64,000 bases of DNA from Phytohabitans sp037414955 (lineage in GTDB: Bacteria > Actinomycetota > Actinomycetes > Mycobacteriales > Micromonosporaceae), in the NCBI GenBank assembly GCA_037414955.1, contig JBBEWH010000180.1, positions 25,283 to 89,282 of the forward strand. Direction: 5' to 3'. The position numbers and the translations under genes were made by a program. The notes below the pieces were generated by a model. That model ran no database searches and was not told the DNA's origin. It worked only from the letters and a program-made list of their open reading frames with translations. Positions 1 through 6,182 of the stretch are shown here, in pieces (position 1 is the first letter of the stretch; each line of letters opens with the position of its first letter).

Positions 1-99
1 GGTCCGCCTGCCCTGGGTCTGTTCCACCCAGGTGTCCAGGAGCCGGCTCACGTCGTCGACCTTGTCGGTCTTGCAGTCGATGATCTGAACGAAGGTCAT
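1..99 (-). CDS. Small ABM-like (dimeric alpha-beta barrel) protein, N-terminal part only
   Basis: Only the first 33 codons are inside the window; the gene runs off the left edge. The ATG is on the minus strand at 97-99, preceded by a strong GGGGAGGAC ribosome site. The visible start reads MTFVQIIDCKTDKVDDVSRL and then continues with LLDTWVEQTQG. This matches my memory of a family of roughly 100-residue actinobacterial proteins with a ferredoxin-like dimeric barrel, similar to antibiotic-biosynthesis-monooxygenase folds and of unknown substrate. Catalytic residues cannot be judged because the rest of the protein is missing. It is transcribed away from the DUF998 gene end, with about 80 bp between them. 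Confidence 0.6.
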   Translation of the reverse strand, partial: MTFVQIIDCKTDKVDDVSRLLDTWVEQTQGRRT

Positions 100-182
100 G
101 ACGTCCTCCCCACGATGAGGGATTTTGTGGCTTTCGCTCAGCCTAGGACCGGCCGATCTGGTAGGCGGGCGTTCGCGAAAAC

Positions 183-821
183 TCACCGGCGCGGCCGGAC
201 TGGCGGCTCGGCGGGTGCGTGCCTCGCCGGGCGGCACCGCAGGGTGACGGCCAGGCCGACCAGCCAGAGCGCGATCGTGACCAGCAGGGCGCGCTCCACC
301 AGGCCGACGACCGCGCCGCGGCCGAGGACCAGCATGCTCACGCCGACCGTCGCGGACAGTGGCAGCGCCACCCCGGCCGCGACGAGCGACCCGCGGCGCA
401 GTCGCGGGGCGGCGCGCGCCACCGCCGGCATCGCGAGCACGCACGCCGCCACCGCGACGATGCTCGCGCCCCCGTGCACCAGGTCCGCGGTGGTGGCGGC
501 GTCGAAGGGCGGCAGCGGGCAACCGGCGCTGCACGTCACCGACCCGGACAGCGCCGCGCCGGCGGCGGCGCCGGCCAGCAGACCGGCCGCCATCCGGCTG
601 GTCGCCAGCACGACCGCCGCGAGCAACGCCAGCCCTACGGCGACACTCAGCACACCCATCCGGTACGCCGACGCGTGCGCCCCCGGTCCGGCACCCGCCT
701 CACTGACGTACCCCGTCCAGGCGGGCACCGGCCCCGCGACCACGGCGACCGTCACCGCGGCGCCGCCCGCGATCAGGCATGCCGCCGCGCCCAGTGCGGC
801 GGCCCGGCGGGTCGGTCCCAT
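183..821 (-). CDS. DUF998-family integral membrane protein
   Basis: 212 residues, mostly hydrophobic, with about six predicted membrane helices: around residues 8-28, 55-75, 80-100, 115-135, 148-165 and 172-192. The size and the pattern of Ala/Gly/Val-rich helices with a short Arg/Pro-rich tail fit the DUF998 family of small actinobacterial membrane proteins, whose function is not established. A conserved-looking extracytoplasmic loop holds two cysteines (SVTCSAGCPLPPFDA, about residues 95-109). The ATG at 819-821 has only a weak upstream AGGTTGG. The gene reads away from a truncated SDR fragment that begins about 30 bp upstream on the other strand. No catalytic motif is visible. Confidence 0.7.
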   Translation of the reverse strand: MGPTRRAAALGAAACLIAGGAAVTVAVVAGPVPAWTGYVSEAGAGPGAHASAYRMGVLSVAVGLALLAAVVLATSRMAAGLLAGAAAGAALSGSVTCSAGCPLPPFDAATTADLVHGGASIVAVAACVLAMPAVARAAPRLRRGSLVAAGVALPLSATVGVSMLVLGRGAVVGLVERALLVTIALWLVGLAVTLRCRPARHAPAEPPVRPRR

Positions 822-852
822 ACCGCCAACCTAGCGATCCTAGGGTTGACGG

Positions 853-952
853 GTGCCGGACCGGCGTACGGTGGTGGTCACGGGCGGCAGCTCGGGCATC
901 GGCCTGGCCGCCGCCGTGGCGCTCGGCCGCGCCGGTGCGGGCCACGGCATCA
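853..952 (+). pseudogene. N-terminal stub of a short-chain dehydrogenase (SDR)
   Basis: A GTG at 853 opens VPDRRTVVVTGGSSGIGLAA, and then VALGRAGAG follows. TGGSSGIG is the classic TGxxxGxG nucleotide-binding motif of SDR enzymes, in the correct place about 10 residues from the start. Similarity stops after roughly 32 codons, exactly where the stop codon of the convergent UbiA gene lies (950-952). The frame then closes near 1022 without any Ser-Tyr-Lys catalytic region. It looks like a real SDR gene cut off by a deletion or rearrangement that joined it to the end of the prenyltransferase gene. A full SDR would be about 240-260 residues. Confidence 0.6.
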
Positions 953-1831
953 TCCGATGTAGGCGAGCGCGAAGCCGACGGTGGGGATCCCGAACAGCAT
1001 CGATAGCAGCGCCAACGTCGTGATCGTCGGGCGGCGGGTGAGCACCGCGTAGGCGACCAGCAGGACGGGCGCCATGAGCAACTGCGGTATCAGCGTCGAC
1101 CGGGGCACCAGGACATCCGCCCACGCGCACACCAGGGACAACGCCAGGCCCGCACCCCACAAGGCGATCCCGAGACGGTATGCGAAGCGCGGTCCGAACC
1201 GCACGGCGAACGTAGTGTCGCGGGCGCCGGAATCGGCGGCCAGATCGGTCACCGTGGTCGGCACGTACAGCGCGGCGGCGAACAGCAGCCCGATGAGCCC
1301 GAACTGCCACGGGAACTCCCACGGCGGCCGGGTGATAGACCAGCCCGCACCCGGCGACACCACGCCGACGACGAGCGCGTTGACCGCGACGTCCCAACCC
1401 GGCCGGGTCTTCAGGCGCAACGGCGGCACGCTGTACGCCCAGCCGAGCAGCAGCACCCCGGCGACGCCGAGCACGAACAGCGGCCCCACGAACAGGGCGG
1501 TGCCGACGGTGGCGAGCGCGATCGCGCGGTAGAACAACCGCAGACGCCGCGCCGAAATCGCGCCGGTGACCAGCGGCGCGGTGCCCTTGCGGGGATTGTT
1601 ACGGTCACTGCGCAGGTCGTGCAGGTCGTTCTGGGCCAGCACCGCGCCCCAGATGAGCGGGCCGAGGACCAGCAACGCCACCGCGGCACGCGGCGCGTCG
1701 GCGCGGCTCGGCAGCCAGGCATGACCAGCCAGGACGGTGCCAAGGTATGCGGGCACCCAGGAGACCGGCCAGAACCACGGCCGGGACACCGCGACGAGAA
1801 CCGCGGCCGGACGCTCCAACACCGGGGTCAT
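950..1831 (-). CDS. UbiA-family prenyltransferase
   Basis: 293 residues from an ATG at 1829-1831 (start MTPVLERPAA). A longer reading to 1966 is rejected because it would overlap the divergent NUDIX gene. The protein is a polytopic membrane protein with the two Asp-rich motifs of the UbiA superfamily: NDLHD (residues 68-72, followed by LRSDRNNPRKG) and DLAAD...D (196-205). These bind Mg-diphosphate of the prenyl donor. UbiA enzymes transfer a polyprenyl chain to an aromatic or other acceptor in the membrane; the acceptor here cannot be read from sequence. No menaquinone or heme genes lie beside it, so a lipid-quinone role is only one option. Its 3' end abuts the SDR stub. Confidence 0.8.
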   Translation of the reverse strand: MTPVLERPAAVLVAVSRPWFWPVSWVPAYLGTVLAGHAWLPSRADAPRAAVALLVLGPLIWGAVLAQNDLHDLRSDRNNPRKGTAPLVTGAISARRLRLFYRAIALATVGTALFVGPLFVLGVAGVLLLGWAYSVPPLRLKTRPGWDVAVNALVVGVVSPGAGWSITRPPWEFPWQFGLIGLLFAAALYVPTTVTDLAADSGARDTTFAVRFGPRFAYRLGIALWGAGLALSLVCAWADVLVPRSTLIPQLLMAPVLLVAYAVLTRRPTITTLALLSMLFGIPTVGFALAYIG

Positions 1832-1884
1832 ACCCGAATGGTCGTCCGCGCCGCCTGTGCGCGCGCTGAGAGAAAGGGTGGGGG

Positions 1885-2364
1885 ATGACGGCAACGGAGT
1901 TCCGGCTGGCCGCGTACGCGGTGTGCCTCGACGGTGATCGAGTACTGCTGGCCCACTACGTGCCACCGGAGGGGCCGCCGCATTGGACGCTGCCCGGTGG
2001 CGGGGTCGACCATGGCGAGGACCCTTGCGACACGGTGATCCGCGAGCTCGCCGAGGAGACCGGCCGCGACGGTGTGGTCGAGCGGCTGCTCGGCGTCGAC
2101 TCCCGGGTCATCCGGTCTGCCGACCGTCTGTACGGCGGCCCCGAACTGCACAACGTCGGCATCTTCTACCAGGTCCGCATCGTCGGCGGCGAGCCTCGAC
2201 CCGAACCAAGTGGTGAGACCCGTGAGTCCGCGTGGCTTCCCGTCGCCGCCGTGGACCGGCTGGCCCGCGCGTCGCTGGTGGATGTGGGCCTGGCCCTCGC
2301 GTCCCGCAAGCCGGTCACCGGCCATGTCGAACCCGTCGCGGTGACCGGGTTGCTACGTCACTGA
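1885..2364 (+). CDS. NUDIX hydrolase
   Basis: 159 residues, starting at an ATG preceded by AGAAAGGGTGGGGG. The NUDIX box is complete: G(5x)E(7x)REL-EETG reads GGGVDHGEDPCDTVIRELAE followed by ETGRDG, at about residues 37-62. The two box glutamates that bind divalent metal are present. The family hydrolyses nucleoside diphosphates linked to another moiety; substrate choice cannot be inferred. The N-terminal region (FRLAAYAVCLDGDRVLLAHY) is the usual beta-strand entry. It is divergent from the UbiA gene, with about 53 bp between starts, and runs convergently into a broken dienelactone hydrolase gene that begins one or two bases past its stop. Confidence 0.9.
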   Translation: MTATEFRLAAYAVCLDGDRVLLAHYVPPEGPPHWTLPGGGVDHGEDPCDTVIRELAEETGRDGVVERLLGVDSRVIRSADRLYGGPELHNVGIFYQVRIVGGEPRPEPSGETRESAWLPVAAVDRLARASLVDVGLALASRKPVTGHVEPVAVTGLLRH

Positions 2365-2365
2365 G

Positions 2366-2768
2366 GTGCCCGGGCTCGTCGACGAGGTCGACCGTCAGCA
2401 CCGAGTGAGCCTTCTGGGGAATGCCGTGTGGGTTCCCGGACGACGAATCGATCTCGACACTCTCGAACGCCTCGCCCAGCGTCCGGCGCAGCGTCTCGAA
2501 CCGCCAATTCGCGTACCACGCACGCCCGCGCCACCGTGCGAAGGATCGCGGTGCCGGTGTGCGGTTCGCCCGCTCGCCCGATCAGCGACGGCAGATAGGT
2601 GGTGTAGCCGGCGGCGATCAGCCGTTGGGCGAACTCCACGACGCCCGGATGCAGCGCGGGCAACTCGTGAATGACGATCACGGCCGGCCCGGCACCGGCC
2701 CGGTAGACGTCATGCGAGAGGCCAGCATCTGTGAACGCGAACCGCTCGAACCCCGCCAACGACTCCAT
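2366..2768 (-). pseudogene. Dienelactone hydrolase family gene with internal deletion
   Basis: From the minus-strand ATG at 2766-2768 the protein starts MESLAGFERFAFTDAGLSHD and keeps the alpha/beta-hydrolase N-terminus (VIVIHELPALHPGVVEFAQR) for about 75 residues. It then loses frame around ILRTVARACVVRE. In another frame (about 2540 down to 2372) the C-terminal region of the same family continues: FETLRRTLGEAFESVEIDSS, then GNPHGIPQKAHSVLT and VDEPGH, ending at the NUDIX stop. The segment between, which should carry the nucleophile Cys/Ser and catalytic Asp (about 90 residues), is absent. The gene therefore has an internal deletion plus frameshift and a truncated tail, and cannot encode an active hydrolase. 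Confidence 0.7.
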
Positions 2769-2959
2769 CGTGTACCACCCTCTGGTAGCTCTCACAGCAT
2801 GAGGGACGCCCCGCGATGGGGTTAGCTTCGCGGCTGGTCACGCCGAGAACGATGGAACGGCGCGCTCGATGTCCTTGACCGGCTCGCATGGCACCGTGGG
2901 CGGAACGGCCCGGGGCGAGTTCACCGCGAGCGGCGCCGCGCACCAGGGATCGCGGGCCG

Positions 2960-3030
2960 GTGCGGGAGCCCGCGGATCGCCCGGCTGGCCGCGCAGTGCC
3001 TGTCCAACCGGGACATCGCCGCACCGCGGG
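2960..3030 (+). pseudogene. LuxR-type HTH remnant
   Basis: Read from 2973 the plus strand gives RIARLAAQCLSNRDIAA, close to the common LuxR/NarL DNA-binding start (REREIARLAAQGLSNRDIAA in typical members). After NRDIAA the similarity ends; the recognition helix (usually LFLSPRTV) is replaced by unrelated sequence. No start codon or receiver domain is upstream. I read it as a fragment of a LuxR-family regulator. Confidence 0.45.
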
Positions 3031-3195
3031 GCCACGTCATGCCGGCAGCGGGTGACAGCGATGTCGGGGGTATCGCGGCGTCCCGCGTTCCGGAATCAGC
3101 GATGCCCGCGGCGTTGCGGGGACGCGCCGGCCCGACTCCGAGTTGAAGGCGTCTGACCGGCTGCCCGGACCGCGTCGATGCGAGAGCACCCCCGA

Positions 3196-3246
3196 GCGCA
3201 AGGCGTCCCTCCCGTCGCGGCACGACAGGAGGGACGTCTTGATCAC
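3196..3246. repeat. Palindrome family A, degraded copy
   Basis: The left arm contains AAGGCGTCCCTC and the right arm GAGGGACGTCTTGATCA, with a central GTCGCGGCACGAC. It matches the family A plan (TGATCAAGGCGTCC... with its reverse) but the left TGATC is lost and several bases differ. The TGATCA of its right end supplies the stop codon of the LuxR remnant reading leftwards (3243-3245). Confidence 0.6.
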
Positions 3247-3405
3247 GGGAGACCGGCCCGGGTGCGGTCGGCGCAGTCCAGCTTCACCAGCATCCGAAAG
3301 TCGCGCGGCGATTTGGGCGTTGGGCAGCCCGTCGCCGACGCCGGCCAGCACCGCACGCTCGCGCTGGGTGAGCTGGCCGGCGCGGCCAGCCGCCCGATGC
3401 CACAC
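3243..3405 (-). pseudogene. LuxR/NarL response-regulator C-terminus with deleted recognition helix
   Basis: The minus strand reads GQLTQRERAVLAGVGDGLPN then AQIAARL, a standard NarL-type HTH. Directly after ARL the sequence jumps, with a frame change, to RMLVKLDCADRTRAGLP and a stop. In intact relatives these two parts are joined by the recognition helix (typically a VSEATVKGYVS-like stretch). About 12-14 codons are missing, plus a frameshift, so DNA binding must be lost. The N-terminal receiver domain is also absent. The stop codon lies inside a degraded family A palindrome, which may mark the deletion point. Confidence 0.6.
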
Positions 3406-3599
3406 CCGCCGAGGGTGCGTCGTGCGCCGCGCGCCTTATCGCTGTGAATCTTGACGTCCTACCGTCGTGATAGCCACGCTACGGCGTCAAGATCGCCAGC
3501 GTGGAACCGTGTTCCCGCAAGGTTCCCGGCGTTGCGGGTCCGGCTCTCTGGCGTGAAGGCCTCCCACCGGCCGTCTGGACCGTGTCAATGCGGGCGTCT

Positions 3600-3628
3600 A
3601 CTACGTGAGGGACGCCTTGATCTTGAAA
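3600..3628. repeat. Single arm of palindrome family A
   Basis: CTACGTGAGGGACGCCTTGATC followed by TTGAAAG matches the right arm of family A (compare the copies at 38181 and 29472, which also end in TGAAAG). The expected left arm is absent. Probably a deleted copy. Confidence 0.5.
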
Positions 3629-3720
3629 GAGGTGCAGGTCAGGGCATGAATGTGCCCGACACGCCGGGAAGCTCGTGATCGACATTGATCCGCCTCATAC
3701 GAGCGTTCGAAGATAAGAGC

Positions 3721-4971
3721 ATGTTGGAGACGTTGACGCAGCTCGGTGGCCTGGCCACCGGAGTCGTCGACGCCCCCGTATGGCCGCTGTCCGACAACGA
3801 CCTGGTCACCTCGCTGGACGAGGTGCACCGGCTGGAGCAGCAGTTGGCCGCGACCCGGCTGCACCTGATCAGGGAGATCGACGGCCGCTCCTTCCTCAAC
3901 AGTGAGCATCTGACCTCGACGGCGGCGTGGTTGCGGCACCGGTATCACGTGTCGGCGCAGACCGGCACCCGCTGGGTCACCCTCGCCAAAGACCTCGACC
4001 AACACCCCGGTCTGGACGCCGCCCTGTCCAAAGGCGCCGTCAACGCCGAGCAGGCGCAGGTGATCGCCCACCAGTTGCGGCAACTGCCCGACGACCTCGA
4101 CCCCGACCTGACCGACCTCGCCGAGCAGATCATGATCGGCTGGGCGGATGAGGCCGGCTTCGACCCGAAGACGTTGCGGGAGATGGCACCCACGATCCTG
4201 CACCGCATCGCCCCCGACATCGCCGACAGGGTCGATGAGGAGGCGCTACGCAGGCAGGAGAAGCGGGCCGGGCAGACCAAGGCGTTCAACCTTGCCAACA
4301 ACGGCGACGGCCGCTACCGGGTTAGCGGGTGGTTGCCGGCCGAAGCGGCCGCGATCGTCAACAACGCCCTCGACCCGCTGTGCAAGCCGCTGCCGGAGGA
4401 CGACCGGACCGCGACGCAGCGGCGGGCGGACGCGTTGACCGACGTGTGCCAGCGGGCGATGGACGCCGGCGACCTACCCGAACAAGGCGGTGAGCACGCG
4501 CACGTGGCGATCGTCGTGGACTGGGACCTCCTGCGCCGCCAGGTAGGCATCGGCCAGTTGGACACCGGCGAGCGGTTGACCCCGGAGCAGGTGCGCCGGT
4601 GGGCGTGCGACGCCCGCCTGATCCCGTTCGTGCTCGGCGGGCAGAGCCAGGTCCTCGACGCCGGCCGCTCCCGGCGGCTGTTCGACGGACCGCTGCGCCG
4701 CGCCATCATCGTGCGCGACCGTGGCTGCGCGTTTCCGTCGTGTGACCGGCCGGCGAAGTGGTGCGACTGCCATCACATAATACATTGGACAGACGGTGGG
4801 TCGACCTCGCTGGACAACGGTGTGCTCCTGTGCCGCTTCCACCACCGCTTGATCCACCAGGAGGATTGGCAGGTGCGGATCGCCGCCGACGGGCTGCCCG
4901 AGTTCATCCCACCACAATGGGTGGACCCGGAGCGACGGCCACGCCGCAACATCTACCACCGAAGGACATAG
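3721..4971 (+). CDS. DUF222 / HNH endonuclease (13E12-type)
   Basis: 416 residues from the ATG at 3721; a TTG at 3685 would add 12 residues but has no better ribosome site. The N-terminal half (about residues 30-250) is the DUF222 helical domain, including the VNAEQAQVIAHQL segment. The C-terminal domain is HNH: RDRGCAFPSCDRPAKWCDCH, then HIIHWTDGGSTSLDNGVLLC and RFHHRLIHQEDW. It has the CxxC-type zinc ligands and the His-Asn-His active-site residues (about residues 334-390). Such proteins are very common and multi-copy in actinobacteria. They are often linked to mobile DNA, but the substrate is not defined. It stands alone, next to a decayed region. Confidence 0.9.
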   Translation: MLETLTQLGGLATGVVDAPVWPLSDNDLVTSLDEVHRLEQQLAATRLHLIREIDGRSFLNSEHLTSTAAWLRHRYHVSAQTGTRWVTLAKDLDQHPGLDAALSKGAVNAEQAQVIAHQLRQLPDDLDPDLTDLAEQIMIGWADEAGFDPKTLREMAPTILHRIAPDIADRVDEEALRRQEKRAGQTKAFNLANNGDGRYRVSGWLPAEAAAIVNNALDPLCKPLPEDDRTATQRRADALTDVCQRAMDAGDLPEQGGEHAHVAIVVDWDLLRRQVGIGQLDTGERLTPEQVRRWACDARLIPFVLGGQSQVLDAGRSRRLFDGPLRRAIIVRDRGCAFPSCDRPAKWCDCHHIIHWTDGGSTSLDNGVLLCRFHHRLIHQEDWQVRIAADGLPEFIPPQWVDPERRPRRNIYHRRT

Positions 4972-5497
4972 GGCGAGCCGGTCCTCCAATGTGGTCGCCC
5001 ACCCCAGGAAACCGCCGCAGCTTGGCTGATGGTGAGGGTGTACGCGCACGGGTGGCCGTCCGACGAATACCGTTCACCGTCACGCGCCGCGGTCTGGGCG
5101 CGGGCCACAGCGGCGGCTCACACCAGGGCTACGCGTCGTTCTGCGGGGACCTGATGCTCGCCGACCTCCCGCAGTCCTCCTCCAACGGCAGGCCGTTCCA
5201 CGCGGCCGCGCCCGATGACGTACCAGGCTTGACCGGCCGGGATCGGCAGGTGCTTGTGGCCGGTCAGCGCGAGCGGGAGCGCGGCGGCGTCGGCCGCGTT
5301 GTAGCGGTTCGCGGAGACCGCGCGCCGCGACGCGGCAGGCGTCCGGGTGACCGGCCGGGACAACCTCGCGGCCAGCCCGCCGGCGCCGTCACCGTCGTGC
5401 CGACCGTGACGGCGATGGCGGGCTCCGTCACCGGGGCCGCGCACCCGGCGGGCGGCCGACGCCTTCAGGTGTCGCGATCTTGGCTCTGCGGCTCGGG
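4972..5497. other. Gap without a supported gene
   Basis: About 525 bp. On the minus strand a stretch ending at 5118 reads SANRYNAADAAALPLALTGH then KHLPIPAGQAWYVIGRG (about 5390 down to 5200). This has gene-like codon choice, but it has no start, no ribosome site and no family I can name, and it runs into the start region of nothing. I leave it uncalled; it may be another decayed gene. No repeats or RNA gene were seen. Confidence 0.4.
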
Positions 5498-6001
5498 TCA
5501 GCCGGATGACATCGCCGTCAGGGTGCACGTGCGGACCCAGGGGCCGGGGGCGACCGGCTGCCGGTTGCAGGACCACGTGGAGTTGATCGTCGAGGTACCC
5601 GGGGTCAGGCTGTAGGTCGAGCCTTGCCACGTGCCCTCCGGGAAGGTGATGTACCCGTAGTACTCGCTCCAGCTCACATAGCACCTCACGTCCAGTTTGA
5701 TGCTGGTCGCGCTCGCGGGGATCACCTTGGTCCATACCCTGGTCGGGTTGGTGCGGTCGAACGGGGAGACGGAGTCCACCGGAAGCCATCCGGGGCCGGG
5801 TGCGCCGGGCCACCCGCCGCTGTCCACGCCTACGTACGGTCCGACCGGAGGCACCGCCCCTCCGTAGCAGCTCGTGGTCCCGCTGATGATCCGGGTACTG
5901 TCCGCCATGGCCGGTGGCGGCGCGACGGCAACCGCCGCCACCGTGGTCATCGCCAGCAAGCCGAGCGTGGCCGTGATTCGCCGCAATCTTCCAGTAGCCA
6001 T
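5498..6001 (-). CDS. Small secreted protein, function unknown
   Basis: 167 residues. The ATG at 5999-6001 is preceded by GAAAGGACGG. The N-terminus (MATGRLRRITATLGLLAMTT, then VAAVAVAPPPAMA-D) is a typical Sec signal peptide with an AMA-D cleavage site near residue 33. The mature part is about 135 residues and rich in Gly, Pro, Ser, Thr and Trp. It has four cysteines (TSCYG, VRCYV, WSCNR, RTCTL) that could form two disulfides. I recognise no family. It is divergent from the NB-ARC/TPR regulator gene, with 181 bp between starts, so the two might share control. Confidence 0.75.
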   Translation of the reverse strand: MATGRLRRITATLGLLAMTTVAAVAVAPPPAMADSTRIISGTTSCYGGAVPPVGPYVGVDSGGWPGAPGPGWLPVDSVSPFDRTNPTRVWTKVIPASATSIKLDVRCYVSWSEYYGYITFPEGTWQGSTYSLTPGTSTINSTWSCNRQPVAPGPWVRTCTLTAMSSG

Positions 6002-6182
6002 CAACGCGCGACCGTCCTTTCTCGGGGCACCCCGGTCGGGTGCTTGAGGGCATCCTCGGTGGTCGATAGCGTGGACGGCGTTTGGTACGGACAGGTGCGG
6101 ACGACCGGGGCCGACGTGGCAGGTAGCGACGGTACAGCCGTCCGATGCGCTGGACAGCGCCGGACAATGCCGGGGACCGCCG

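Larger units (their letters stand above)
3109..3597 (+). repeat. Imperfect direct repeat pair (about 3109-3185 and 3531-3597)
   Basis: Both copies begin GCGTTGCGGG, pass through a GTTGAAGGCGTC / GTGAAGGCCTCC segment and end in GGACCG(C/T)GTC(G/A)ATGCG. Each is followed shortly by palindrome family A material. The pair suggests a segmental duplication of about 420 bp period that has since diverged, or two remnants of the same small element. No open frame is shared convincingly. Confidence 0.4.
2769..3720. other. Degenerate region without an intact gene
   Basis: About 950 bp separate the dienelactone hydrolase remnant from the HNH endonuclease. I find no complete gene. The region holds two LuxR-type HTH remnants on opposite strands (about 2960-3030 and 3243-3405), an imperfect direct repeat (about 3109-3185 and 3531-3597), a degraded copy of palindrome family A (3196-3246) and one arm of another copy (about 3600-3628). 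Codon usage over most of it is not gene-like. It looks like an area of repeated deletion and rearrangement. Confidence 0.6.

Noticed and set aside
1832..1966. Longer N-terminus for the UbiA protein (start at 1966)
   Set aside because: It would overlap the NUDIX gene and its residues are not membrane-protein-like; the ATG at 1831 gives the expected length.
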